From the NCBI RefSeq assembly GCF_026191185.1, contig NZ_JAPHOV010000001.1:2971001-3035000 (forward strand): a stretch of DNA of 64,000 bases. Reading direction: 5' to 3'. Of this stretch, positions 35,742 through 44,450 are shown piece after piece. The notes under the pieces were generated by a model. That model worked only from the letters and a program-made list of their open reading frames with translations. It searched no databases and was not told the origin of the DNA. Positions within the stretch are counted from its first letter, which is position 1. Every line of letters starts with the position of its first letter. The stretch comes from Legionella sp. PATHC032. Lineage in GTDB: Bacteria > Pseudomonadota > Gammaproteobacteria > Legionellales > Legionellaceae. Made by a program: the position numbers and the translations under genes.

Positions 35742-37141
35742 TGAAAGTACTACCTAAACTGGCCTTGGCCAATCTGTTTTGTTTTACCACTTTATCTGTT
35801 TTTGCTCAACCTGCTGACCCATCTGGACAACAGACGAGCACCAACACGTCCAATCTGGTGACCTACCTGACGAACCTGGGAAAATATTTAGGGTATGATA
35901 TTACTCAATCCAACAAAGCCCCAAACCCGCCTTATTCGCAATTATTCAATTCCAATGTAGTCCAACTCATTCAAAATTACGCCTATAATACCTTTTTGGG
36001 CGCTATCCCTGTCGATGCCATGTCCCAGAGCTTAATGAATTTTGTTACCGATAAGGTACAAGGAAATTCATTAATTAATAATTTGGCAAACAATACCTTT
36101 AAATATCAAAATTTCAGCTCCCCATCCTCCGGCGCAGATGGGAAAATTACGGCTAACGGTTTAATAGATCAATCAACAGCTAGTGCCCAAACACCCACCA
36201 CACCCGGCATTTTTTCAGCGCCTCAAATCACAACCTCCGGGACTTATTTAAATGACCCAGTCAGTCAGGCAGTATTCAACATTCTGGGCACCCCGGATTA
36301 CAGTTTTTGTATGGACAATGAGCAAAAGAACTGGTTGCCCAATTGTAACCTCATGTATCAAAATCTGGTCATGCAAAATGTAATTGGCACTTTACCCCCG
36401 GCACAAACATCTGGTTCAACGCCTGCTTTTTATTCCTACAAATACAATCAAGCGCTCATAAGTCAACTAAACAGTAACTCTCTGATTGCCCCGTTACTGA
36501 TGGATACCGCTGCGTCACAATCTGGGCAAGATTCTGGATTAACGGCAAAAAGCCAAGCCCAGCAAGCGCTTAATTTTATCAGATACGCAAGCGCTCAAGT
36601 CACTCCGCCGTCCTTACCTAAGTTGAGTGCCTACAGTGAGCTATGGAATCAAGCCACTGCCAAACCGAATTCTGCAGGTTATAATGAAGTCCAGCAAAAA
36701 CAAGCAGCCGCAACATTGAGCGGTTATTTTAATAATTTGCGTGTTTATGCAGCGCAAACTTCTGTGGGCGTGAGCAACCTCTACTATATTTTATCCAAAA
36801 GGTTACCTCAAAATATGAGTGCAGACCAAAGTAATGCTAATATCACGAGCCAGGCGCTGAATGAATTCAATATGGCTACTCGACGATTGTTTGATCCAAC
36901 CGCCTCCAATACTCCTGGACAACCAAACCAACAATGGATTAAACAAATTAATGACGCATCCCCTGCTACAGTTCAAAAAGAAATAGCGGTATTGCTGGCT
37001 GAAATTAATTATCAAATGTATTTGGACAGGCAAATACAAGAACGAATATTATTAACCAATAGCATTATGCTATTGCAAAACTTAAAAGCCGCTCAACCCA
37101 CTGCTGATTTTTCAAGTCAAGGCTCTCCTTCTGAGCAATAA
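35741..37141 (+). CDS. icmX: Dot/Icm secretion system periplasmic protein IcmX
   Basis: A 466-residue secreted protein with a signal peptide (LALANLFCFTTLSVFA). The mature part is rich in Asn, Gln, Ser and Thr and has no enzyme motif. IcmX is needed for phagosome remodelling and pore formation in L. pneumophila; structural work places it at the periplasmic side of the secretion apparatus. It starts in the last base of the icmW stop and ends six bases from the convergent lphB stop, with no obvious terminator between. Confidence 0.95.
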   Translation: MKVLPKLALANLFCFTTLSVFAQPADPSGQQTSTNTSNLVTYLTNLGKYLGYDITQSNKAPNPPYSQLFNSNVVQLIQNYAYNTFLGAIPVDAMSQSLMNFVTDKVQGNSLINNLANNTFKYQNFSSPSSGADGKITANGLIDQSTASAQTPTTPGIFSAPQITTSGTYLNDPVSQAVFNILGTPDYSFCMDNEQKNWLPNCNLMYQNLVMQNVIGTLPPAQTSGSTPAFYSYKYNQALISQLNSNSLIAPLLMDTAASQSGQDSGLTAKSQAQQALNFIRYASAQVTPPSLPKLSAYSELWNQATAKPNSAGYNEVQQKQAAATLSGYFNNLRVYAAQTSVGVSNLYYILSKRLPQNMSADQSNANITSQALNEFNMATRRLFDPTASNTPGQPNQQWIKQINDASPATVQKEIAVLLAEINYQMYLDRQIQERILLTNSIMLLQNLKAAQPTADFSSQGSPSEQ

Positions 37142-37147
37142 TAGTCA

Positions 37148-38827
37148 TCAATTCGGCTCCTGGGATTCTAATTCCAGGGGCTCATTGTATCCAGGTTTAT
37201 TCGCCCGCTTAAAAATTTGATAAACAAAATCAATCATTTTTTCCCCTTGCGGTTGATTTTGGTTTAAATAAAAACCCGAGCTTAATGTACTAACTAAATG
37301 GTAGTTTTTGAAAAAATTTTTCGCATCTAACAAATCTGTTAAATAATCACCACGTGATTCCATAGGGTAGTAATTGGTGATTACCCAGTCCGGCTTCACT
37401 TTAGAATTGAGATAATCGGCGTAAAGGCTTAAATCATTTTTAAATGGTTTTTGGGTTAAATCGCTATTATTCAAGCATTGCGCGTCTATGAATCGAATGT
37501 CTTCTCGAGAAAAAAACGGGATAATCCCACAATCATCTAACAGAACGCTGTCACCCTTTTTTGCTTTTCGGTTGAGTAAATCAGCAATAGCCATTCTATT
37601 TTGAGTACGTTCATTATATTCTGTAACTGATTTGGATAAATGGTTTAAATCATTCCCCGGCACAAAAATCCAGGTAATAAACAACATTAATCCCGCAATT
37701 GGATATTCAGGATCCCATCTAAAGGGTTTAAAATATTGTATCAATTGATTAAGTCCTAAAACAGGTAATATGGAAAAAAGAGCGAATGGACTTAAAAACA
37801 ATCTTAAACCATAGGTGACTACAGGATTTGCTTTCCAAAGCAACAAACTGTACAAAACAGAAGGCAACCAAAGTAAAGCATGCCGACAATCTTTCTTAGT
37901 AGATAATAAATAGGGTACCGATAATACAAGTAAAGGAGTTATAAAAAGAAAATAATCAAAATCTACTGCCAAAAACTGCCCATAAGCTAACGCTTTGCAA
38001 CGATAGCTATTAGGAATCCAATGACCGAAATAAATTAATCTCCAAATAAAATACCCGAGATAGGGTAATATAAAGCAAACAAAAGTAATTGAACCCCATA
38101 AGAACAATCTCTTATGATCTTTAAAAACCAACTCCCTATGATCTCTCAAATATTGACATCCTATAAAAACAGCCAGAGGAATTATCCAAATGATTCCCTC
38201 AAATCGTGTTAAGCTCAATAATAACAAGAGCACATTGGTTATTATCCAATGATTGGTTGAGTAAAAGGAAAATCGATTGCTCCATTGACTGTCCTTAACA
38301 GCTTGATAACCGAATGCCAAGGTGCACTGCCATATCAATGCCAAAGACAGGGCACAATAAAATAAGGTTTCCAATCCACTGACTGCCCACCAAGCCACTC
38401 CTGTATAATGGCTAAATAAAAAAACGGGTAATATGGATAATAGAGGGCTACAAAAAAGTCTTGCCAATCGATATAAAAAAAGTAATGACAATCCCAAGCT
38501 ACAACAGGAAATAACCTTCATACTGCTAACCAGAGGTAATTGCAATTTAATGACCGATGCAGCAATCATGAGCCATAAAAAATTGGAATACCCCTCTACT
38601 GGAGGCAGAGTCACATGCCAAAATAGCCCTTTCCCATTCGCTAGCTGTCGCGCATAATACCAGCTGATATAAGCATCATCTGTTGTGAAACCCCAAGCTG
38701 TATACAATGCGACTATCAGGTTGTAAGCGCAATAAATGGCTATCAATAGCACGAGAATGGTTTTTCTTCTTGGTAATAGGACGGCACGCAAAATGTGTTC
38801 TGCTCCAGAAAAGTTTTTATAACCCAA
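37148..38827 (-). CDS. lphB: LphB, polytopic GT-C-type glycosyltransferase-like membrane protein
   Basis: A 559-residue membrane protein with about ten hydrophobic segments. Near the N-terminus, TTDDAYISWYYARQLANGKG and the following VEGYSNFLW match the acidic-motif loop of GT-C glycosyltransferases (the AftB/dolichyl-phosphate-mannose-type families use DDAY plus VEGYTNFLW-like lines). The C-terminal part is soluble and contains DSVLLDDCGIIPF. It probably transfers a sugar from a lipid-linked donor in the envelope. The start is TTG at 38827; a TTG 36 bases further in has GGAG upstream and is an alternative. The name follows the gene beside icmX in L. pneumophila. Confidence 0.8.
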   Translation of the reverse strand: MGYKNFSGAEHILRAVLLPRRKTILVLLIAIYCAYNLIVALYTAWGFTTDDAYISWYYARQLANGKGLFWHVTLPPVEGYSNFLWLMIAASVIKLQLPLVSSMKVISCCSLGLSLLFLYRLARLFCSPLLSILPVFLFSHYTGVAWWAVSGLETLFYCALSLALIWQCTLAFGYQAVKDSQWSNRFSFYSTNHWIITNVLLLLLSLTRFEGIIWIIPLAVFIGCQYLRDHRELVFKDHKRLFLWGSITFVCFILPYLGYFIWRLIYFGHWIPNSYRCKALAYGQFLAVDFDYFLFITPLLVLSVPYLLSTKKDCRHALLWLPSVLYSLLLWKANPVVTYGLRLFLSPFALFSILPVLGLNQLIQYFKPFRWDPEYPIAGLMLFITWIFVPGNDLNHLSKSVTEYNERTQNRMAIADLLNRKAKKGDSVLLDDCGIIPFFSREDIRFIDAQCLNNSDLTQKPFKNDLSLYADYLNSKVKPDWVITNYYPMESRGDYLTDLLDAKNFFKNYHLVSTLSSGFYLNQNQPQGEKMIDFVYQIFKRANKPGYNEPLELESQEPN

Positions 38828-39151
38828 TTCACAATAGCAATATCACAAAATATCAACAAGCTCTAAAATCAAGATGCAAAAAAAATAATGGGTATGATAT
38901 GATTTTAACCCAATTTAAAAAAGCTGTATCCTCAATGGAATAATACGGGACTTACAACAAACACCAAAAATCCAGGTCATTGTGATAAGGGAATACCACA
39001 ATATCATTTCAATGACAGTGATGCACATCTACTGGACTAAAAATGATAGGATTGACTTAAAAGTGTAATCCATGATCAATAGCTGGTGTTGATTGATAAA
39101 TCCGGTACAAAATTCTCAGGATGAGTTAACCATTTAACTCAGCGAGCTATT
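38828..39151. other. Divergent intergenic region, lphB / P-type ATPase
   Basis: A 324-base gap. It contains a short match to the repeat terminus (gggacttacaacaaacacca, from 38947) without the rest of the element, and AT-rich DNA. TTGACT occurs near 39053 but without a convincing -10. No coding signal is seen. Confidence 0.45.
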
Positions 39152-41695
39152 ATGTCCAAACCTTATTTTTTTTATGTCAGCGGAATGAATTGTACCAGTT
39201 GCAGCAATTCAATAGAGTCCTTTTTAAGAAACTCCAACTTGATCAAAATCAACACGTTTCATGCGGACATGAGCACCCCAGACCCCAAAAAAATTGTGAT
39301 ATCTCTTTCTGAAGAAAGGGAAAATGAACATAAAAGCAACTGGAAAATCATTAAAAAATTAATTGATGACACAGGGTTTACTTGCGAAAACTATGAATTC
39401 CCTCCAGCTAAAGATCAGAAACCTAATCCCCCCCTTGACAAACAGCAGACAACAACTCAACAAGAAGTCAGCAAATTATCCGCAATATTTAGCAGTGCAA
39501 AAAAAATAATCACTTCCCATTGGTTGCTTGGAGGACTAGGTTGTATCACTGGTGTTAGCTTAATGATCCTGACTATGGCCATAGGAGGTTTACCTATTGC
39601 TGTAATGATTCCTCTGGCGGGTCTCAGCATTTTATTAACCCTTGCGCTTGGAGCCCAATCTTATTATGACGCTTGGAAAAAGTTAATCCAGTCTCGCACA
39701 CTCACAATGGATACGTTATTCTCAATTAGCACCATTTCCGTTCTTGTTGTATCGGTTACTGCATTCTTTATACCCTGGCTCCCCATGATGTTTGAGGCAG
39801 GATTGCTTATTTATGGATTCAGACATATTGGTATCGCTATTGAAGACACTATCAAAGACAAAATAAGTTCCGCTAAATTTCAAGACAGAACCCCACAAAA
39901 AGTAAGACTATATCGCCACCCTGATTTTAAAAAGACAAGGATTGAGCAGATTCAACCCAACGACATCATACAAGTCAAACCAGGTGAGCTTATTCCATTG
40001 GATAGCGTTTGTGAGCAAGACACTCTCATTTATCCCACCATCATTACCGGTGCTGTCATCCCTAAACAATTTCGTAGTGGTGAAAAAATACTTGCCGGGA
40101 TGCGTCTGGCAAATGATGCAAAACCACTCACCCTCCGCGTTCTAAAAACTGCAAAAGAATCATATCTTGCTCGTCTTGATGAAAGCATAGCTCAATCTGT
40201 ACTTGAAAAAGCACCGATAGAAGTAAAAACAGGACAGCTTCTTACCTATTTTATCCCCGCCATTATCGCTCTCTCCATTCTTTCAGGAGTAATCGTCGGC
40301 CTAATCGCTACACCAGCGCTTGCGATACAATGTGCTATTTCAGTATTGGTTTCTGCTTGTCCGTGTACTCTTGGTTTAATTATTCCTCTCGCAGTGAAAA
40401 CTGGAATTCATAAAGGAGCCGAACACGGCGTGCAGTTTAAAAACTCCAGGGTATTACAATTAGCAGAACAAATTGATGTAGTCATTTTTGACTTGAATGG
40501 CACTTTAACAACCGGGGTTCCTGCAGTTAAAGAATATGTGGTATTAAATGATGCTGCTCTTTCTTCTGAGCAATTTTTAAGCATTTGCAGCGCATTGGAG
40601 GAGCAATCAAAACATCCTTTCGGAAAAGCAATACAATCGTTTACCCAAGGAATCAATAAACAAAAATTCAATATTGCTAATTTGGATCATTCGAACCACT
40701 CAGGCATTTCAGCAGAGATTAATAGTATTCAATATACTATTGGGAGTAAAACCTTAATGCAGGAAATAGGGATTTCTACAACTTCGCTTGAAAACCAAAT
40801 GAATCTGGTTGCGGGCGATAGCCTGGTGTTTCTAGCCAGAAACAAACAACTATTAGGTTATCTGGTTATTACCGACCCCTTACGAAAAGATGCAAAGCAA
40901 ACGGTTGAAGCTTTAATTAAAATGGGGAAAGAAGTGCATCTATGCACTGGTGCAGATGAAAAAACAGCCTATCGTTATGCGCAAGCTCTTGGCATTAAGA
41001 AAGTCCATGCTAATTGTGTCGCTACAACTATCAACACAGAGGATGGATCCAAACCCGTTTACATTAAATCATTACAAAATCAGGGACTAAAAGTAGCTAT
41101 GATTGGAGATGCGGCTAATGACGCAAACGCACTTGCTGCGAGCGACTTCGGTATCGCTGTATTGTCTCAAGACAGCGATGAAATCACCCAGCAACACGCC
41201 TCAGCAATTATACAAAATGGAACCATATTGCCCATAGCCAATGCCTTTGCCATATCAAAACAAACAGTAAACAATATCAACCAGAATTTGTTAATCAGCT
41301 TAGGGTATAATTTGACAACAGTATTAATAGCTGGTGGTCTGCTAGTCACTCTTGGTTTTGTATTAAATCCTGCTGTTGGTGTGGCATTAATGGTAACTCA
41401 GGCTTGTTTTGTCTTGCTTAATGTATACCGCTTTAAAGAGCAACCCTTGCAACATTTGCAAGACAAACCTCAGGAAAAATCAGAACCGGCACCTTCGTCT
41501 TATGAGGTCATGAAGAAGAATACACCTAATTACCATAAGGATCCTGGAATTAATCATATGCAAGTCATTCAAGCTGGAAAACAACCAGCCAATAAAAATA
41601 AATCGCCTTCCTTTTGGAGCGATTATTTTCCTGATTTATTTGAGGAAAAGACGGACACAAGCAATGAACATCTAATGAATAACAGTTTAGGATAA
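39152..41695 (+). CDS. P1B-type heavy-metal ATPase homologue with altered catalytic motifs
   Basis: An 847-residue P-type ATPase homologue. An N-terminal metal-binding domain has GMNCTSC (11-17); eight hydrophobic segments follow, with SACPCTLG (Cys403-Pro-Cys405), the copper/silver-type intramembrane motif. The cytoplasmic motifs deviate: DKTGTLT is DLNGTLT (Asp447 kept), the actuator TGE is TGA (299-301), and GDGxND is GDAAND (652-657). The hinge line KHPFGKAI is intact. Loss of the actuator glutamate usually blocks dephosphorylation, so it may be a slow, regulatory or inactive pump. A hydrophilic tail of about 80 residues follows the last helix. No frameshift. Confidence 0.83.
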   Translation: MSKPYFFYVSGMNCTSCSNSIESFLRNSNLIKINTFHADMSTPDPKKIVISLSEERENEHKSNWKIIKKLIDDTGFTCENYEFPPAKDQKPNPPLDKQQTTTQQEVSKLSAIFSSAKKIITSHWLLGGLGCITGVSLMILTMAIGGLPIAVMIPLAGLSILLTLALGAQSYYDAWKKLIQSRTLTMDTLFSISTISVLVVSVTAFFIPWLPMMFEAGLLIYGFRHIGIAIEDTIKDKISSAKFQDRTPQKVRLYRHPDFKKTRIEQIQPNDIIQVKPGELIPLDSVCEQDTLIYPTIITGAVIPKQFRSGEKILAGMRLANDAKPLTLRVLKTAKESYLARLDESIAQSVLEKAPIEVKTGQLLTYFIPAIIALSILSGVIVGLIATPALAIQCAISVLVSACPCTLGLIIPLAVKTGIHKGAEHGVQFKNSRVLQLAEQIDVVIFDLNGTLTTGVPAVKEYVVLNDAALSSEQFLSICSALEEQSKHPFGKAIQSFTQGINKQKFNIANLDHSNHSGISAEINSIQYTIGSKTLMQEIGISTTSLENQMNLVAGDSLVFLARNKQLLGYLVITDPLRKDAKQTVEALIKMGKEVHLCTGADEKTAYRYAQALGIKKVHANCVATTINTEDGSKPVYIKSLQNQGLKVAMIGDAANDANALAASDFGIAVLSQDSDEITQQHASAIIQNGTILPIANAFAISKQTVNNINQNLLISLGYNLTTVLIAGGLLVTLGFVLNPAVGVALMVTQACFVLLNVYRFKEQPLQHLQDKPQEKSEPAPSSYEVMKKNTPNYHKDPGINHMQVIQAGKQPANKNKSPSFWSDYFPDLFEEKTDTSNEHLMNNSLG

Positions 41696-41770
41696 GCTCC
41701 CGATAAAACCTGACTGAATTTAGAATGAATTTGTGTCTATCGCTACTTTAAAGAATACATCACTGCCAGA

Positions 41771-41806
41771 AAAACCCTCTCTACGCTCAGTATGACATGG
41801 AGGGTT
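41771..41806. repeat. Single REP-like hairpin
   Basis: Arms aaccctc (41773-41779) and gagggtt (41800-41806) enclose ctctacgctcagtatgac-like sequence, which in reverse reads GTCATACTGAGCGTAGAG. That core resembles widely dispersed REP units (GTCAT-TGAGCGTAG). It lies 76 bases after the ATPase stop and may stabilise or end its transcript. Confidence 0.4.
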
Positions 41807-41931
41807 ATCATAACTCTTGGGAATAAGGTGGGCTAAGACAAACAATAATGCATACACATCATTATATAGACAATAAATCAATTATATGGTCAAATTAACA
41901 GAGCTAATTAACTTACATTTTAAGAAAACTC

Positions 41932-42462
41932 ATGCCAACCACCTATGAAAATATGACATCCAAAGTTCCCAGTTTAAAATCCTTGGCTGCTAATGTTGTG
42001 CAAAAAACCAATGCGAATCTCTTTTTCAGGTTGCACTCACTTGAAACGCCCCCTGAGATTAAAAAAGAGTTTATTGACAAGAATCTAGAGGCATTAACTC
42101 ATGAATTAACGGAAGAGTACCAAACAAAGGTGGAAGCCAGGGAGGAAAAAATTGAGGAATGCAGTTCTAATCTTAGTTCTACTGAATGTTTTGTAAAATG
42201 CTCCGCTTTTACCCTCACCACGTTGATGGCTGGAGTGCACGTTGGTATTTATTACATATTGAAAGCAGCAGCTGTCGATTCATCAACGCAAATAGCTTAT
42301 ATTTCGAGTATCCCTGCTACTATTTGTTTCTCTATGTGCGTTGGCGTCTGCCTGAATCGACAAATTACCAAATGCTTGGGTTATTGTTTTACGCCAAGTG
42401 TGCCTGATAAAATTACTGTCGATTTGGATGAGTTGGGCAGACAATCCCATGTTAGCCCATAA
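41932..42462 (+). CDS. Small two-helix membrane protein of unknown function, possible Dot/Icm effector
   Basis: A 176-residue protein I do not recognise by fold. The N-terminal 90 residues are helical and charged (EEYQTKVEAREEKIEECSS reads as coiled coil). Two hydrophobic segments follow (CSAFTLTTLMAGVHVGIYYI and SSIPATICFSMCVGVCL), rich in cysteine, then a short acidic tail DLDELGRQ. Location between icmX and legD1, small size, helical hairpin and an acidic C-terminus fit many Legionella effector candidates, but nothing proves export. No clear ribosome site precedes the ATG. Confidence 0.6.
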   Translation: MPTTYENMTSKVPSLKSLAANVVQKTNANLFFRLHSLETPPEIKKEFIDKNLEALTHELTEEYQTKVEAREEKIEECSSNLSSTECFVKCSAFTLTTLMAGVHVGIYYILKAAAVDSSTQIAYISSIPATICFSMCVGVCLNRQITKCLGYCFTPSVPDKITVDLDELGRQSHVSP

Positions 42463-42555
42463 GCAATTTTCTGGATTCATTGAAAGAACAAGTTGACCCA
42501 TTTGAATTAAATTTATCCAGATTTTGTAGAATAAAGTTTCATCCCAACGTACTCT

Positions 42556-43500
42556 TCACTCCCTGGTAATTGTTAAAAAATAGGGAGTGGTTTCATACAC
42601 CCATTGTCCACCGTATTTTTTTTGACAATACTCATCAAAAAACAGCATCATGCTGTTTACAATATCTTGATACATTTTACCGGGGAGATCCTTGAATAAT
42701 GGGGCGCCGTGTATAAAATTTTCAAATAACTCAAGGTCAGGTAATTCCACTTGGCAGTGTTCTACAACAAAAGAAATGCTTTTAAATGGCAAATTATCCA
42801 ATGCTCTTCGGCATTGAACAGAATAATTCTCCCGCATCATTTTAGATTGCACGACATTTTTAGCGACATCAGGGTAAAGATTTTGAAATTGCAAGCTGTT
42901 TAATACTTCAAATAATGTGCTTTGTTTGCCAGAGGAAAAAATGGCGCAAATTTTACCTCCTGGTTTCAAGACATGATATAAATTGGATAATGATTTTTCC
43001 AAATCAGTCCAGTGAAGGCACCAAAAGGATACAATATTATCAAATGGCCCGTAGATTATAGGTTCCTGAATATCCCCTATATCAAAACGAATGTTGATAC
43101 TCCTATAATGTTTGTTCGCATAATCAATCATTGTTTTTGATCGATCCAAACCGAGTACATATCCATCAGGGACTAAATTGGCTAGTATTTGAGTGAAACT
43201 GCCATCACCACAACCGGCATCGAGTAAATAATCATTACTATGGATAGATATCTTTGCAAGAAACTTGCTGGAAATTTCTCTCAGGATATAGTTACCTTTT
43301 GCATAATTGGTTGCAGACCAATTATTTAATATGGCAAGCAAACTTTCATTATCCATTCGGGATTTCTTCCAAAATGATTTACCAAGAGTCTCATGTAAAT
43401 TATAGAGTTCTCCAGCACAATTTTCTAAAAATCGGAAGCTTTTAATATTGTATTCTCTGAGAATCTCTAAACTAGTGAGGTTATAAACAAGGAATCCCAT
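42556..43500 (-). CDS. Class I SAM-dependent methyltransferase overlapping legD1
   Basis: Motif I is LLDAGCGDGSF (92-102 from the chosen start), followed by LGLDRSKTMIDYA, DIGDIQEP and FWCLHWTDLEKSL. These lines match trans-aconitate-/juvenile-hormone-acid-methyltransferase-like enzymes that methylate small carboxylates, though the acceptor is unknown. The start is uncertain: ATG at 43500 (314 residues) overlaps the legD1 3' end by 20 bases, while ATG at 43356 (266 residues) has GGAAGA upstream and gives a more family-like length. Coupled to legD1 by overlap. Confidence 0.75.
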   Translation of the reverse strand: MGFLVYNLTSLEILREYNIKSFRFLENCAGELYNLHETLGKSFWKKSRMDNESLLAILNNWSATNYAKGNYILREISSKFLAKISIHSNDYLLDAGCGDGSFTQILANLVPDGYVLGLDRSKTMIDYANKHYRSINIRFDIGDIQEPIIYGPFDNIVSFWCLHWTDLEKSLSNLYHVLKPGGKICAIFSSGKQSTLFEVLNSLQFQNLYPDVAKNVVQSKMMRENYSVQCRRALDNLPFKSISFVVEHCQVELPDLELFENFIHGAPLFKDLPGKMYQDIVNSMMLFFDEYCQKKYGGQWVYETTPYFLTITRE

Positions 43501-44311
43501 TGGGCCATTGCAACCAATTTGTCTCAGGATAAGGTAAAGAAATATCAACCAAATGCAAAGTATAGGCATGTCTGGATTGATTAGAAAAATTAGCCTGGCT
43601 TTTATGTGGAACTCTGCCATGTAGTATAATTAATGCGCCTTTTTTAACAGGTAAAGGAACACTCTTGTCTTCTGGCCAAGGACTTGAATCGAAATTTTCA
43701 AAATAAATTTCGTTTTCTCGACGAAACATCCTTTGCTTTAAGGGGGTGGTACAAGGGCTTGGAATCACTTCCAAACAGCCATTTTCCAAAGTAGCATCTT
43801 CTATTGCAAACCAAAACCCTAAGGCGTCACTGTCCTCTCCGAAAATATAGGTACTATCCTGATGGCAAAGCACTTCAGCCCCTATTCCTGGCTGTTTGAA
43901 TATGTACATCGATTGTACCAATCCAAGTGTTTTTAACCCAAGCTGATGCGCGATCTTCTTAATTCGATCATCTCGGGAATATTGCCTAAAAACAGGATCC
44001 AGTTCATGTAAAGCATGTCCGATTTTATTAATGGATTGATTAAAAGGACGGGTACAATCACCGGCTTCATCAAAAGCGCCTGGCTCAAAAAAATAATGAA
44101 TTTTATCTCCAGAATCAAGGAAATATTGTTTCTTTGCATGCTCATTGGTTTGCGTGGAAAAAATGGTTTTAGGTATTGCTGTTTGATTATTTTCAAGCAA
44201 TGTGTCTATGCGTTGCTTTAAAAGATCACATACAGGTTCTGCAAAGAAATTATTAATTACCAAATATCCATTTGTGAAAAAAAAATCACATTGTTCAGAA
44301 GAAAGTTGCAT
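43481..44311 (-). CDS. legD1: LegD1, eukaryotic-like phytanoyl-CoA dioxygenase (PHYHD1 type)
   Basis: A 276-residue Fe(II)/2-oxoglutarate-dependent dioxygenase. The iron ligands are His150 and Asp152 in LCHQDSTY and His236 in GRVPHKS; Arg247 in SRHAYTLH should hold 2-oxoglutarate. Lines such as LDSGDKIHYFFEPGAFDEAG and SINKIGHALHELDPVF resemble animal PHYHD1 proteins closely, which points to acquisition from a eukaryote. LegD1 is a named Legionella eukaryotic-like protein. GAGGAG six bases before the ATG at 44311 sets the start; an upstream TTG lacks a ribosome site. Its upstream gap is almost wholly repeat copy 3. Confidence 0.88.
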   Translation of the reverse strand: MQLSSEQCDFFFTNGYLVINNFFAEPVCDLLKQRIDTLLENNQTAIPKTIFSTQTNEHAKKQYFLDSGDKIHYFFEPGAFDEAGDCTRPFNQSINKIGHALHELDPVFRQYSRDDRIKKIAHQLGLKTLGLVQSMYIFKQPGIGAEVLCHQDSTYIFGEDSDALGFWFAIEDATLENGCLEVIPSPCTTPLKQRMFRRENEIYFENFDSSPWPEDKSVPLPVKKGALIILHGRVPHKSQANFSNQSRHAYTLHLVDISLPYPETNWLQWPNGIPCL

Positions 44312-44335
44312 CCCATGCTCCTCAAAAATCAAAAT

Positions 44336-44450
44336 CAAGACTTGAGAAAACCTCCAGGGTCAGGGTAAAAAAGCATTTAATGAGCATGAACTCAATGATC
44401 GCATTAAAAACCTTTCCCACATAAAGATTAGGTATTTTTCATAAGCCCTG
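44336..44450 (+). repeat. Diverged palindromic element, copy 3 of 3
   Basis: The left end caagacttgagaaaacctcc aligns with the CAGGACTTACGAAAAACCCC terminus of copy 1, and the right end tttttcataagccctg with its inverted terminus; inner GCATTTAATGAG and GCATTAAAAACC are related to the inner palindrome. It is about 115 bases and clearly older than copies 1 and 2. Its right end contains the last codons and the stop of the heptosyltransferase gene. Confidence 0.65.

Noticed and set aside
38942..38975. Possible fourth copy of the palindromic element (gggacttacaacaaacacca)
   Set aside because: Only one terminus of about 20 bases resembles the family, with no inner palindrome or opposite end, so chance or an old remnant cannot be told apart.
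42557..42589. CACTCCCT/AGGGAGTG hairpin as terminator of the methyltransferase gene
   Set aside because: It lies within the coding end and no T run follows on the minus strand.
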